From: Spinellus fusiger
Lineage: Eukaryota; Mucoromycota; Mucoromycetes; Mucorales; Phycomycetaceae
DNA: 64,000 bases
Assembly: GCA_025094145.1 (NCBI GenBank)
Contig: JALLLS010000111.1
Coordinates: 1-64,000, forward strand
Direction: 5' to 3'
Part shown: piece by piece, positions 1 to 11,442 of the stretch
How the letters are laid out: every line of letters starts with the position of its first letter
Position numbering within the stretch: the stretch's first letter is position 1
Notes under the pieces: model-generated
What the model saw: the letters and a program-made list of their open reading frames with translations, nothing else
Told to the model about the DNA's origin: nothing
Database searches by the model: none
Program-made: the position numbers and the translations under genes

Positions 1-776
1 AGTATTCTGATATGTCACAGCACACTACTCATTGTTGGCCAATTCATGGAGAATCTTTGGATTAAAGTCAGAATACAACAATGGCCTTTAATCCCGAGAA
101 TCTCCAGGAAACAAGGTAGTCTGAAGGTAGTGGTGTGATGGTATAAGCTGCTTTAGTGGGGAGGATATTGAGAGATGGATCGTAGTGAAGAGTAAGATAA
201 ACTCCAACAAGTACACCAATGTCTTGGGAGATGTCTAATTCCATGAACTTGAGCATTTCTCTCTATCCTAAACCCTGGAGTCAGTTACTGCCTACAGATG
301 AACAATGCTAGACCCTATCTACGTAAGACAACTCGAGAATGGGAAGGCAGCAAATGGTGTGGAAACCATTCCTTACTGGCCCTTGCAAAGTCTTTATCTC
401 AATCTAATTAAGCATCTGTGGGCCCACCTCTAGAAGATCATTAGGAAGGACATAAGAGTATATTCGACCAAACAAAATTTGGAGGCGGCCCTGATGCTGG
501 AATGGGGCAAAATATCTAAAAGTGACAGATATTCTCATTGCCAGCATGGGGCGGAGATGTCAGGTAGTCATTGATCCCGGGGAATAGTAGTAGTTACTAA
601 ACAGCCTTACAATAAAAACCACTCTTATGTACTATCAACACTTTTATATATATCCATTGAAGGTTTTATGTCTTTAGCTAATGAATTCATGAAGTTATAA
701 CACTATTAAGATAAACTACAAAACTAAAAAGGGAACTCTGTAGTTGAAACCGTCGATTACATTTGTCGTGTCACTT
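1..776 (+). mobile_element. Tc1-like transposase remnant, copy 1 (truncated by window edge)
   Basis: Broken-frame translation on the plus strand resembles the C-terminal catalytic half of a Tc1/mariner transposase: a GVMVWG-like block, then a DNARP block where the second catalytic Asp sits (near 300), then a lW-P-like segment with 'PDLNLIEHLW' character around 390-440. Frameshifts and stops show it is inactive. The whole segment is repeated almost base for base at 16641-17416; one difference was noticed (c/t at 552/17192). The similarity ends at 776/17416, so that is a real element or duplication edge; the left edge lies outside the window. A more diverged relative lies at 11443-12540. Confidence 0.8.
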
Positions 777-1120
777 AACATAAATGACTCCAATCACTTG
801 CATTTATTTGGCAAGCCCTTTCATTAGTATAGAGTATATGCTAACATTGAGCAAGTTTTTCTGAATTTCATACAGCATAAAAAAGAACAGGGTGGATTGT
901 ACATTAACTAATCAAATTATTTTTGGACCTAAGAAGCCATTGTTGATATTATCACATCAATGGGTGATAAATATTAAATAGTATTATTCAATGTTATTAA
1001 GGGCTATCTATCTTCTCTGAACTAAGAATGCTACACAGTCCACAAGATATAAATGAAATAAGAAAAAAGGATATAATATGCTTATAGAATCAACCTAGGG
1101 TTTTTACATTCATTTGCTTT
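777..1120. other. AT-rich sequence between two decayed mobile elements
   Basis: No ORF with recognisable homology. It may hold eroded upstream parts of the Fanzor-like gene that becomes recognisable from about 1125, but I could not align any of it. Confidence 0.4.
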
Positions 1121-1124
1121 TTAT

Positions 1125-1640
1125 AGGAGGCTATAGCAAGCTCTTCATCTGTGAATCCTACCAGAAGAATGACAATAAAAGGAAAAGGCATGTGGAGGAT
1201 GTTGAAGGAAGAAGGATTCAAACTCTATCTTATCAATGAATTCAAAATATCGAGTCTGTGTCCTGAGTGCAGGTTCTCACCTTTGGAAACATTTAAACAT
1301 GTCAAGAACCTCAGGCCTTATCAACGAACAAAAATACTTCAAGTTAAATGCCATTTCTTAATTTTATATCAAAAAAGAAAATCATCTTTCTCCTTTCAAA
1401 TAGGTGTTCAAACCAAAATTGTATAAAAGACAAGACATTGAGGCTTTGGAATCGTGATCTAGCTGCTATATTGAACTTCAGACATGGTCTAATGTCTCCA
1501 AGGTAAAATGGTACCCACTCATAGCACTCTTGACAAAGGAAAGCATGACTCCAAAGATACACCTAGAACCAAGAAAAGGTCCAAACCTTCTGGTTCATTT
1601 CTCTTTTTTTCTCTCCTCTTTAGTTATCTCTGGAGCCTCG
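1125..1640 (+). pseudogene. Fanzor-like (eukaryotic TnpB) remnant, C-terminal zinc-ribbon/RuvC end
   Basis: The plus-strand reading from about 1139 gives a peptide with KGKGMWRMLKEEGF, then LINEFKISSLCPEC (near 1223-1272), then an RPYQR-KCHF segment. After a probable intron (about 1362-1403) it continues CSNQNC and LWNRDLAAILN (near 1408-1480). The order E-x-[T/S]S-x2-C-x2-C ... C-x4-C ... RD is the published signature of Fanzor proteins: RuvC-II Glu, C4 zinc ribbon, RuvC-III Asp. Known: Fanzors are RNA-guided endonucleases carried by eukaryotic transposons. Seen: only the C-terminal part survives, a stop follows soon after the RD motif (1492), and no intact N-terminal half is present, so this copy is dead. 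I saw no TIR next to it. Confidence 0.65.
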
Positions 1641-2510
1641 GTTAACTAACTGACGGAAACTCATGATACAGGTAAACTATCTAAAGAATATAAGTGTAAT
1701 TTAATAGTATCCCTTATTGAATACTAAAGTATTTAGATGTGTATATTATTATTATTATTATTATTATTAAAATAAATATTCAACATCTCACTTCTATTGT
1801 AGACAATCGACATTTTTTATTCCTGGAAAGATAAACACATATTCCAGACACTTGCTATGTGATTAAATTGACCGATGTTTGTGTCGAATAAATTTATATA
1901 GTGATTTATTACACTATTTCTGATCTCTTAATGTTACAGACATTTATTTATTCTGTAGTGTATGTCTATTTTAATCTATGCTTTATATATCAATACACAG
2001 ACACTGTATTTATTATTCATTATTGTATTCTTATTATTTCCTATCAGATGAGTCATTTTTTTTTATCTTTAGCTGTAAAACTATACTTATTCTTTTCTTT
2101 AAGTACTAATGGCTATTTTAAATAGAAAACATTGATAACAGGCATCTTCAATGGAAATTTAAGACAAAGCTATTCATTATCAGGGCTCAATAAAAGATCT
2201 CTATTTATTTATTTCTCTTTTCTATAATACCTTATTAAATATATTTTATACAAGAAGAAGAAAGACATTCATTACCATTTCATATACATGTTCATTTGAT
2301 TTTCTTTCTTTCACACCACCTACCTTAAAGCATTACTGTGACGCAGGTTGAAAATGTTCCCCATCGGACCTTCATTCACGCGGGTCCCTTGTAACCTTTT
2401 CAAAACAGAGTAGAAATCCCTTTTTTTTCCCCTTGGCAATTTTTATTTTTCCCTCTCTTTTATTTTTCCCCTCTCTCGTTGTGTCCCGTTTCTCCTACAA
2501 TTAACCTGCG
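1641..2510. other. AT-rich intergenic region with (ATT)n microsatellite; MIC60 upstream region
   Basis: Contains an (ATT)n tract at about 1747-1770 and A/T-rich low-complexity DNA without supportable coding potential. The last 170 bases before the MIC60 start are pyrimidine-rich (ccttttttttcccc, ccctctctcgttg), as upstream of most genes in this window, and presumably contain its promoter and 5' UTR. No discrete regulatory motif is claimed. Confidence 0.5.
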
Positions 2511-4538
2511 ATGCTTCGAGGTGCTTCTGTACTGAACCGATCCACAGCCACCGTGACTGGTCGATCGATCCCCTTGAGTTCGGTAACTATTTCACATTGA
2601 AAAAAAAAAGAAAAAAAAAGAAAAACGCCCTTGTCTCTCTGTAGATCTGCCTGTAGAATAGAACACCCTCAACTCACACCCTCATCCACTCTATAGTGTC
2701 TGCGCAACTTCTCCACAGCCAGAGAGACATCTGTTCGATCCCCGGGAAAGAAACTTCTCTGGACTGCCCTGCTCACCACCACTGCTTATTCAGGCGCCAC
2801 GTTCTACGCCCTCAAGAACAAAACCTTTTACGATACCTACATCACCCATGTGCCAGGAGGAGAACACGTCGTGGACTTTCTAGAAGACTTGGCTCAGAAT
2901 GAATCATTGCACCACTACGCAGCCAAAGCCTGTGAATGGAAAGACACTGCAGCCACTGACATGACTCGTCTCAAGGAAGCAGCATGGCACGCCAAGCAGT
3001 CCACAGTGGACCTGTATGAACAGCTCTGGGACGCTGTGGATGACTTGAGAGGCCAACCGACGCCCGTGAATCCCCAAGGCCCCGTCCCTCTCTCCCGCCA
3101 CACCCGCAGCCTTAGAAAGGAGATCCTGTTCGCCAATGTTCTCCAAGACAGCACTGCTCCTCCTGCCGCCTTTTCCTCCACAGGAGCACCTACTGGCCTG
3201 CCCACCGTCGATGCACTGGCCAAGACCATGGCTGAGTTGGTAGAAGTCCTGAACCAAGTCGGCATGCCAGGCCACGCACGACGCCTGGTGGACTTTGCAA
3301 CACGCGACCTTGCTCTTCTTGTCCATAACATCCAACACCTCGAGTCCAACACGGCGCTTGTCGTTGAGCAGACCACGGCTCTTTTGCAACTGGCAGAACA
3401 GCTCAAGCTTCATCTTGCAGAGCACCAGCTCCAGCTCCAGGCAAAGGTAGCAGAGGCCAAGCAGCAGGGCAACACACGCATCGAGGATAGGGAGACAGCA
3501 TGGCAAAAGGCCTTTGATGTTGAGCACGCTGCTCTGGCCCAGCAGCTGGCACAGGAGGGCCAGCGTGTCCTGGATCAGCAGCGCACAGTGCATCTCGAGG
3601 CCCTGGAGAAGGAGCTGACGGAGCGTGCGTTGGCATTGCAAAAGGAGATGCTTGTGCGTGTCCAGAAGCAGGTGGAGGAGGAGCGAGGCGGTCGATTGTC
3701 AGGCATGGATCATGTTGTGGCACGCCAAAGCACCTTGGAGCGTCTGGCCTGTGATAATGCCGAGTCCTTGGATGTGTCTCGCAGGGCACTGGCCTTGTTG
3801 GTGGGCATTGAAGCTGTGGGGCGCGTGGCGTTCTCAGGAAACCGCCCAGCGTTCTTGAAGGAGCTCACTGCTCTTGTGGCTCTGAGCACGCCCTCAACTC
3901 CCTTTGCCAGTGTCACTGAGAAGCAGACCGAGTCCCTTGTCAAGGCAGTGGCATTGAGTATTTCCAAGACAGTGGCTGAGGAGGGCGTGGACTCCATGGC
4001 TCGTCTTGTGGAGCGGTTTGATGTTGTGAGTCGTGAAGTAAGAGAAGCTTCTTTGATTCCTGAACAAGACAGCAGCCTCCTGTCTCATGTTATTTCTATT
4101 ATTATGAGTAAATTCCTGTTTCCTAAGGAAGGGTGGGTTGAGGGTGAGGACATTGAGGCTCGTCTTGCCCGTGCCAAATACCATCTTGACCATACCCATG
4201 ATTTGGAGAGTGCAGCACGAGAGATGAACCAGCTCAAGGGATGGCCCAAGACATTAGCATCTGATTGGCTTATGGCTGCTCGTCGACATTTGGAAGTGAA
4301 GCAGGCTCTTGAGGTAGTGTTCTATTCTATTATTATTATGTTAAGAAAGAAAAAGGAAAAGAAAGAGGGGATTTTGTGTTGTTTTGTTTTGCTTTCTATT
4401 GACTGATGATACTCTATTCTCCATGGACATGTATGTCTATTGCATGTCTATTGCATGTCTATTGCATGTCTATTGCATGTATGTCTATAGGCTTTACGCG
4501 CACAGGCTGCTCTCACAAGCATGTTACAGTCAGCTTAG
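2511..4538 (+). CDS. MIC60: MICOS complex subunit MIC60 (mitofilin)
   Basis: Organises crista junctions in the inner mitochondrial membrane as the core of MICOS. Three exons: 2511-2582, 2697-4313, 4491-4538 (578 aa; yeast Mic60 is about 540). The N-terminus MLRGASVLNRSTATVTGR is Arg/Ser-rich and lacks acidic residues, as in a mitochondrial presequence. A single membrane segment follows (LLWTALLTTTAYSGATFYAL). The middle is a long coiled coil rich in Gln, Glu and Ala (about residues 190-310). The C-terminus is the conserved mitofilin signature, ending in ARAKYHLDHTHDLESAAREM, LKGWPKTLASDWLMAARRHLE and QAALTSMLQSA. Exon 1 ends in phase 0 at a gtaact donor and exon 2 resumes after ctatag, restoring the frame. 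Intron 2 holds an 11-bp tandem repeat. All junctions agree with frame; confidence in identity is high. Confidence 0.93.
4430..4486. repeat. Tandem repeat (unit tgcatgtctat) in MIC60 intron 2
   Basis: About five copies of an 11-bp unit (tgtctattgca) in a row, directly before the acceptor ctatag of the last MIC60 intron. It lies wholly within the intron, so copy number changes would not affect the protein unless they disturb splicing. Confidence 0.85.
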
Positions 4539-4836
4539 ATGTTTTCTTGTGTTTATTTCAATCTTCTTTTCCTCTTCAACTTCTTCTCTCTTCTTTTTTA
4601 TTATTATATATATATAAAATATAACCACAGTCCACTTGGATAGTTAGTGTGATGGCTCCCGTCCTTCATTTATTGGCGGGGATGCAATACTACACCACAG
4701 CCAACAGGCCGAAACGAGAGAGGAGAAGACACTTGTGACTAGTATATTGCCCAGACTCCTTCTCTTCTCTTTTCTTCTTCTTCTTCTCCTCCTCCCCCTC
4801 CCCCTCCTCCATTACTAGTTCACTGCTATTCTTAGG

Positions 4837-6818
4837 ATGACAGCTGTTATCGAAGTCCCGCCTGCCTTTGTCGCTAGTGTCTACTACGACACCAAAACAG
4901 AGACAATACGACAAGAGCCTATTTTGTGGGAGGTGAGCCCACTCATGTGTTTCCGAGTTCTTATAGTTATCAGGGCTATGTACGCGCCGAGCTACTCTCT
5001 CATGACCAGGTGGACCTTATAAAAAGCATTGACAAGAAGCCTATTGAGGTGGTGGACACTCTGTTCAAGGAAAAGGGAGATGTGTATGTTCACTTGATAC
5101 TGCACTTGTTACAGACCATCTCCCGTCCCAATACAGTGCAGTATGTGTGCATGCTGGTGGATGATATTCTGTCAGGCAAGGAATTTCTACTGTTGTAAAG
5201 CACATGTGGACTTATTCAATAGCAGTGGACAATGCCAATGCTGCCTATTTCCATGCAGTGGCTGCTGAAGAGCCCAGCCAAGTGCTGAGTCCCTTTTTGA
5301 AGTGAGTGTGTGGCATAGGCATCTCTCTCTTTCTCCATTTCTCTCTTTCTCTCTTTATAAACATAGAGCAAACTGTATTTATGGGTTGCATTGACTAGGG
5401 CCCTGAAATCCAGCGATGAATTTACTGCTCTACAGTCAAGTAAAATCCTCACTACACTTGCATGGTAAGAGTGGCTAGGGAGGGAGGGGGGCTAGGGAGG
5501 AAGCTGAAGAACAGACTGATCATCTTCTTACTGCAAATTAGTACTGCATCCACACCCACACAGGTGGATTTAAGAGAACTTTACCAGTGGATCACCCTCC
5601 AACTCTCCCAGAAACACATAGAAACAGTGGATTTAGTAGTGCAGGAACTCGAGTCTTTATTGCGTGTGCAGGAATACCGTGCTCTGTTCTGGACTACACC
5701 TTATGCTTCTAAAGAGTATGTTGGTGGTGGTGGTGGTGGTGGTGGTGGTGGTGGTGGTGTATTGTATCTTAAAGCATTCTTCTAGGCTGATTCGCTGTGC
5801 CAATCCATCCACAGCAACTCCCCAGATGCAGTACCAAGTCATCTTTTGTCTTTGGTTATTGACTTTTGAGACTAACATTGCATCAGAAATCAATGAGTAA
5901 GTTGGTGTGTGAAGAGTAGGTATGCTCTGTGCAGAAGGAACTAATACTGCTCCATTCCCTTTCTCTTGTTCTTCTTGTTCTTCTTGTGGGGAATAGAACC
6001 TACGATATTATCCCTCTCTTGGTAGAAATCTCCAAGGCTGCTGTCAAGGAGAAAGTAGTGCGTGTTGCCATGGCCACGTTCAAGGTACACTTGTTTTGTT
6101 GATGAGCCTTGGGTTATTCAGTGTAGAACAGAATCTTGTAGAAAAAGCCCCTACCAACAACTTGGCAGCCATGTTGGTCGTGAAGCTCCTGCCTTTTACC
6201 GAGAACCTTCGTGGACGCAAGTGGTCGGATCCTGACATCTTGGAAGACATTGAGTATTTGGTGGAGAAGCTCCAGGAGAACTTCCAGAGTCTTACGTAGG
6301 TGTTTCGTAGCTAGGAAGACCTGTTCTCATGGGCACTGTTATGTCTATTCTATGGGTAGGACATTTGAGCAGTATGCCTCTGAAATAGAAACTGGCAAGT
6401 TGGAGTGGTCTCCTCCTCACAAATCAGAGGTGTTTTGGAAGGAGAATGCAGTCAAGTTGGATGAGAATGACTATCGCCTGTTGAGGTATCTATTTATTGT
6501 AGAATGGATGAATGGTACTCACTGTCTATTTATTATAAGATCCCTTGCACGTATCCTGAGCACATCCACAAGCCCTTTGGTACTGTCCGTGGCTGCAAAT
6601 GACATTGGACAGTACATCAAGTTCTCCTCAAAATCAGGAAAAAGGTAATGCCTATTCTTGGCAGCATTCTTATAACCACACCATGCGCCTACCTGTATAG
6701 AGTGCTTCAGGAGATTGGAGCCAAGCAGCGTATTATGGAGCTGATGACACACGAAGACCAGCAAGTCAAGTACCAGGCACTTTCTGCAGTACAAAAGTAC
6801 ATGTACCAGGCATGGTAG
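4837..6818 (+). CDS. VMA13: V-type proton ATPase subunit H
   Basis: Regulatory subunit of the V1 sector of the vacuolar proton pump; it couples V1 to V0 and silences free V1. Eleven exons: 4837-4932, 4974-5175, 5223-5301, 5399-5464, 5542-5715, 5786-5896, 5997-6084, 6132-6295, 6360-6485, 6540-6644, 6701-6818; sum 1329 nt, 442 aa (yeast Vma13 478). Recognised blocks are WEGYVRAELL, the armadillo-type middle (NLVEKAPTNNLAAMLVVKLL), and the C-terminal domain (SPPHKSEVFWKENAVKL, ending QALSAVQKYMYQAW). The second intron (5176-5222) starts with GC rather than GT: CAG|GCAAGG is the only donor that keeps the frame. Intron 5 carries a (TGG)n tract. Lies tail-to-head with MIC60 and RIM2, all on the plus strand. 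Confidence 0.93.
5719..5760. repeat. (TGG)n microsatellite in VMA13 intron 5
   Basis: A run of about twelve tgg/ggt triplets in the intron between the exons ending at 5715 and starting at 5786. It translates to poly-Gly, poly-Val or poly-Thr in different frames and so creates false ORFs on both strands. Confidence 0.9.
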
Positions 6819-7546
6819 GTCTTCTTTTTCATTAGGATCCAGCCACTCACCTTCTTAGGGAGATCTGAGCGTGATGTGGATTGGGTTGGCTACAGAGGCT
6901 GCTTCTTAGAATAGTACAATAGCATGTGTATTATTAAATGGGGCCTGTTTCTGTGTCTGTCTTATCATAATGCATAGATGAGACATCTTGATAGTAAGAA
7001 GTGTGACTGCGAAATACGACAAGAAGTAGACAGGGCAACTTGACTTTTTTTTCTTTTTGGGGAGTACTAATAAGAGCAGAAAGGCAATCCAAAAGATAGA
7101 AATAGTCCTTATATGGGCATAATGTGACGCACATAGGGTGACTCAAGCCATGCCGTTCTATGCTCTGATGCTGATACTGACATTGGTACATGTGTGTATT
7201 TCCAAGGCAAATCAGTGCCTCCAGAACATACTAGGAATATATAAACAGAGGAGGTGGATAGACATCTTTGTAGTTGACCTATGAGAATGCTTGTCTTGGA
7301 CAGTCCCCTTTCTATGGCCTGCTTTACAAAAGAAGTCCTGTTCTGCTCTGACACTAAGCAATGGCTAAGCCGCATTTGTGACATGGAAAAAGAAAGTCAG
7401 TTATCAATGTCTGCTTTTTTTCTTTTTTTTTATTCCTCCTGTGTCTGTCACTTTTTTTTATATTAAACACTATCTATCTATTTCGTCCCTTTTTTTTTTC
7501 TCTTGACGCTTGTTGCCTTTCTCCCCTCTCTAGTATTGCTTTTACC
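6819..7546. other. Intergenic region VMA13-RIM2
   Basis: Short ORFs only, on both strands, with no recognisable family. The final 100 bases are T- and C-rich (ttttttttattcc, cctttttttttctctt, ctcccctctc) and are the likely promoter/5' UTR of the carrier gene. Confidence 0.5.
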
Positions 7547-9259
7547 ATGTCTGTTATGAGTCATAATCGTCTGCCACCTATGGCCACCACTTCAGCTACT
7601 GATATAACAAGAGTCAAACCAAAGGAAACCCGATCTTATGTGCATTTCATTGCTGGAGGGTAAAAGAAAAAAGAAAGAAAGAAAAGAAATAAAAAAAGAA
7701 AGAAAAAAGAAGAAGCATTAGCTGGACTACTAGTGAACAGGAACACTCAAGAAAGTGTATTTCTAGTGTGGGTGGAATGATGGGTGCTGTATGTACCTCT
7801 CCCCTGGATGTTGTAAAGACGCGTCTACAGGTAAGAGAAAAGAAAAGAGACTCGAAGAACAAGAAACATGCCTATTCTGCACCCTAGTACCCTTATTTAC
7901 TCATCTATCTTATTGGATTTATAGACTACATTCTATCAGCAAAAGTCGCCTGTAGCATTGAATTACAACCAACCACGCTTTATTCTCCACCATTTTGTTG
8001 AGACATCGAGAATTCTAGTGTAAGTGATTGTCATTGGCGTGGTCGTAGGCTTCTTGGGAAAAAAAGGCAACTAAAACAGAATGCATGGCCAATAGGCGCA
8101 TTAAACAGGTTGAGGGTGTCCGTGGCTATTTCAAAGGACTTGGTCCCAATTTAGTAGGCGTGATTCCTGCCAGGTGAGCCAACAAAATAGCCTGTTGATT
8201 GAGTACGGGATCAACATGACTCATCTGTTCTCTATTGAACTAGATCCATCAATTTCTATACGTATGGCAACGGCAAAAGGTTCTATACAGAGTTGAATCA
8301 CGGCAAAGAAACAACTGCTGTGCATTTAATTTCTGCTGCCACAGCTGGTAAGTGAGAAGAACCTGCAGGAGAAGAGTGGGGGGACTGTCCGTCAGTGTAC
8401 TCAATCCTTATGCACAGGGCTTGTCACAGCAACAGCAACCAATCCTATCTGGGTCATCAAAACAAGACTTCAATTACAAGGTGCCAATGGACGAAAATAC
8501 TCGAGCAGTCTCAACTGTGCCTTGAACATTATAAGAAATGAAGGCATCAAGGGATTTTACAAGGGCATGAGTGCCTCGTATCTGGGTAAGTGGCTCTTGT
8601 GACTGGCTTCTTTGCACTTTGACTTATCGATGGGTGGTGGTGTGACTTGTAGGCGTGGCAGAAGGAACAATCCAATGGGTCATTTATGAGCATTTAAAGC
8701 AAAAGTGGGTTGTTCCCAGAGACATCAATTCAACGGCAGAATTGACTTGGTCCACAAAGGTATTAGTAGGAGGCAAAAGTGCACAAGGTAAGAAAAAGAA
8801 GAAAGAAAGGAGAGATGCGACTGGAAGAAAGGTGGAATGTGTCTCTACAACGATGAAGAAAGAAAAAAAGAAAAAAGAAAAAAGAAATCACACATCATCA
8901 TACCAAATGGCATATGGAATGGCATATGGAATGGCACATTCATGATATGTACACTGTCTATTCTAGATTGGGCGGGATATCTCAGTGCAGCCGCCATCTC
9001 AAAATTAGTGGCCGCCTGTGTAGCCTATCCACACGAAGTCATCCGCACTCGCCTAAGACAACCCGCAGAAAACGGTGTCCAAAAATACACTGGTCTGTGG
9101 CAGTGTTTAAGGCTCGTGGCAAAAGAAGAAGGCATGACTGCTCTTTATGGCGGCATGACTGCTCATTTGATGAGAGTAGTGCCCAATGCTGCCATTATGT
9201 TCTTCTGCTACGAAGCCATTGTACACAATTTTGGTAGTGACTCCAAATCTGCTGCATAA
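7547..9259 (+). CDS. RIM2: Mitochondrial pyrimidine nucleotide carrier (SLC25 family, RIM2 type)
   Basis: Exchanges pyrimidine (deoxy)nucleotides across the inner mitochondrial membrane for mtDNA and RNA synthesis. Eight exons: 7547-7659, 7767-7830, 7925-8019, 8096-8173, 8244-8347, 8418-8585, 8653-8787, 8967-9259; 1050 nt, 349 aa (yeast Rim2 377). The three carrier repeats each show their signature: SPLDVVKTRLQ, NPIWVIKTRLQLQG and YPHEVIRTRLRQP. Trp in the second signature (PIW) together with GGMMGAV before the first is typical of the Rim2/SLC25A33-36 branch rather than of ADP/ATP or FAD carriers. Even-numbered helices carry the expected glycines (GYFKGLGPNL, GFYKGMSASYLG, ALYGGMTAHL). All exon phases agree. 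Confidence 0.92.
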
Positions 9260-9572
9260 TTTCTGTTGTTGTTTTCTATATTTTATGTTTATTACTGCAC
9301 TTTTCCGTTTTTCATTATTATTTCTTTCCTAAAAATTCATATTCATTTTCTCTCTCTTTATTTTTAGACTATTGTTGGCGTCTATTTCACTCACCCTCGC
9401 CTTCCTTTCATTCAATGAACAGTGTAAATTCATGACATTCCCTTAATAAAAATGAATCTCCTCCAATCACATTCCAATGCACAGTTGACAGTCCCATAGG
9501 TCCGATCCAGGGCATGTCTTTTTACTTTTTACTTTTCTGTTCCTGATTCTTTGTCTCTTTCTTTTCTTTCTT

Positions 9573-10275
9573 ATGCCTGCTTCTATTCCCCACGACTTCC
9601 AATCAGGCACAATTGAACACCACTGGGTAATAGCAGCAGCAGGAGATGTGTGGAGAGAAACAGAGCCACTTAAAAGTCTTTTTCTTTTAATAGAATGATC
9701 CTCCCAAGACGGTACAGACAGATAGACATAGGAGCACACACCAGTATTAAAGAAAGAAAAAAGTCACACTCATGTCTCCCTTTGCACATTAGATATTCCA
9801 ACCTCATCTCCAAAACTACACTACCTTGAGCATTGATGGTATAGAGACAGCTCTTGTCACTGTACTCGGAGTATGTGAATCCACATATACAGTAAGTGTG
9901 CTATAGACACCCTTTGCACACTGAAAGAGTCACCCACCCCCCTCCTTAGACAGGCATGGATGAAAAGATAGTCAAAGACACTCTTCCCCGTATCCATACT
10001 ATGCTGGCAGAAGTAAGAAAAGGCACCACCACGGATGCATGGAACAGTGTCCTAGGTGGATTTGCTAAAGGTAGACTTGTCTTTTTCCATTCGGCCATTC
10101 AACAGTCACACTCACCTGTAGAATAGCACTTGAGGAAAAGCAGTGGGATCAGGCATTGGCTATCCATACACAATCCATGGCAGTAGACTATGAAAAACAT
10201 GGTGCCTGGTTGCTAGGCATGAAGCGGTTGTTGGATTTATACCAAAGAGCCTGTGTGTCTGTAGGTAGACAGTGA
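9573..10275 (+). CDS. Stand-alone SRA1/Sec31-like domain protein
   Basis: Small gene with five exons (9573-9626, 9694-9711, 9793-9891, 9950-10070, 10127-10275; 441 nt, 146 aa). An N-terminal HHWNDPPKT spans the junction of exon 1 and an 18-nt micro-exon; WNDPP is typical of animal SRA1 proteins. The C-terminal helical bundle (exons 4-5) reads DAWNSVLGGFAKALEEKQWD, then ALAIHTQSMAVDYEKHGAW and LLGMKRLLDLY, the SRA1 fold also found at the end of COPII coat protein Sec31. There are no WD repeats and no Pro-rich Sec31 linker, so this is not Sec31 itself. Function in fungi is unknown to me. It follows RIM2 by 313 bp on the same strand. The first two short exons rest on phase and the NDPP motif alone and are less certain than the rest. 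Confidence 0.72.
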
Positions 10276-10985
10276 CGTCAATGGTGGTGACTGTCTATTT
10301 CTCCATGATACCACTTTATTCCTCGCTTGTTTATTTCATTTTCGCTTTCTCTTCTTTCTGATTGATTTTTTATTTCCCCTAGAACAAGGCAAGTGTTTCC
10401 TTACAGTGAATCCAAACTTTTTTCTTTTTCCTTCTTTCTTCTTTCCTTCTTTTTTCTGTGCTTCATAAAGATGAACTCTTTGGTAAACGGAATTGAATCT
10501 ATTTATTTTTTCATCCACAACCGCCCTTGAGAAAGAAAAAGTCATTCTACTTTATCACTTATGGCAGTGTTGGTGGAAAGACGCTACTTGGCCTTACTGA
10601 ATGAAGACAAAATAATAATGCAGAAAAGAAAAAGAAAGAAAGAAAGAAAAAGAAAGAGAAAAAGACATTGGGTTCACGTGTTGACTCTTTCTGTTGTATT
10701 AATGTTGTGGGTTGTGCAGTGTGATTGATTTCTAGGTGGACTGTCTTTTTTTTCTATTTTCTATTTTCTATTTTTATAGGATGGTGTGCTATGTGTGTAT
10801 GTCCTCCCTTACTGTATGGCCTAGACTAGAAACAAATTGCATACACTCGTTCAGGAAATTATTGGTGCAAAAAATAAAAAGTAAATTTGGTTCAAAAATG
10901 AATTTGGTACACCAAAAAAATGAACTTAGTATAAACATTTTCTTTCTAAACAATTATCAAATCTGGACTGGGACTATCTACAGAA
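10276..10985. other. Intergenic, low-complexity purine/pyrimidine tracts
   Basis: Contains t/c-rich (10408-10460) and a/g-rich (10622-10668) tracts and no convincing ORF. Probably the 3' UTR of the SRA1-like gene followed by transposon-flanking DNA. Confidence 0.5.
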
Positions 10986-10999
10986 TCCTTGCAAGTCAC

Positions 11000-11225
11000 T
11001 AAGCAGCACTTTATTACAAAGAATATGAGATCGTTGAGGATAATGTCTCCTTATCCAAAAGAGCTTCTCTTTTGAGTCTACTCTCTACAACTGACTAGAA
11101 CTGCTCCATAGGATTAAGCTCAGGCAAATAAGGTGGAAGATAGACACAGCCATATCCTCCACCCTTAATGCAAAGCTGAATGTCCCTGTTTTTATAGATA
11201 GAAGCATTGTCCAAAGTTTGTGACG
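11000..11225 (-). mobile_element. DDE_3 (IS630/Tc1-type) transposase C-terminal fragment
   Basis: On the minus strand the translation reads LDNASIYKNRDIQ, then GYGCVYLPPYLPELNPMEQF followed by a stop where Trp is expected (TAG for TGG), then SVVESRLKREALLDK. LDNA carries the second catalytic Asp and ELNPMEQF the catalytic Glu of the DDE_3 endonuclease. The order is intact but truncated, and the family differs from the neighbouring plus-strand Tc1 copy, which reads the other way. Inactive fragment. Confidence 0.75.
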
Positions 11226-11442
11226 TTGTGCAGTAGGTATTGCTCATTATCCACGCCCATATCTAGAACAGAAACTGAACCCTTCCTCTTCGTTGTAAAG
11301 ATTTTCACTTCCATCTTCATAAATAAATTGATCCATGTTCAATATTGAATGGTTGTTTTCATTTTCAATTTTGCACCAATAATTTCCGGAAAGAGTGTAT
11401 GTTATTTCTTATTATTTTTTCATAACACTTCTTTTCTTGTAA

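Noticed and set aside
2904..3641. Long minus-strand ORF (245 codons) opposite MIC60
   Set aside because: Antisense shadow of the Ala/Leu/Gln-rich MIC60 exon; no family resemblance, and the sense frame is clearly conserved.
5657..5900. ORFs with poly-Thr, poly-Val or poly-Gly runs
   Set aside because: Created by the (TGG)n microsatellite in a VMA13 intron.
9573..10275. Interpretation as the Sec31 gene
   Set aside because: No WD40 repeats or Pro-rich linker upstream; the NDPP motif and small size fit an SRA1-type protein better.
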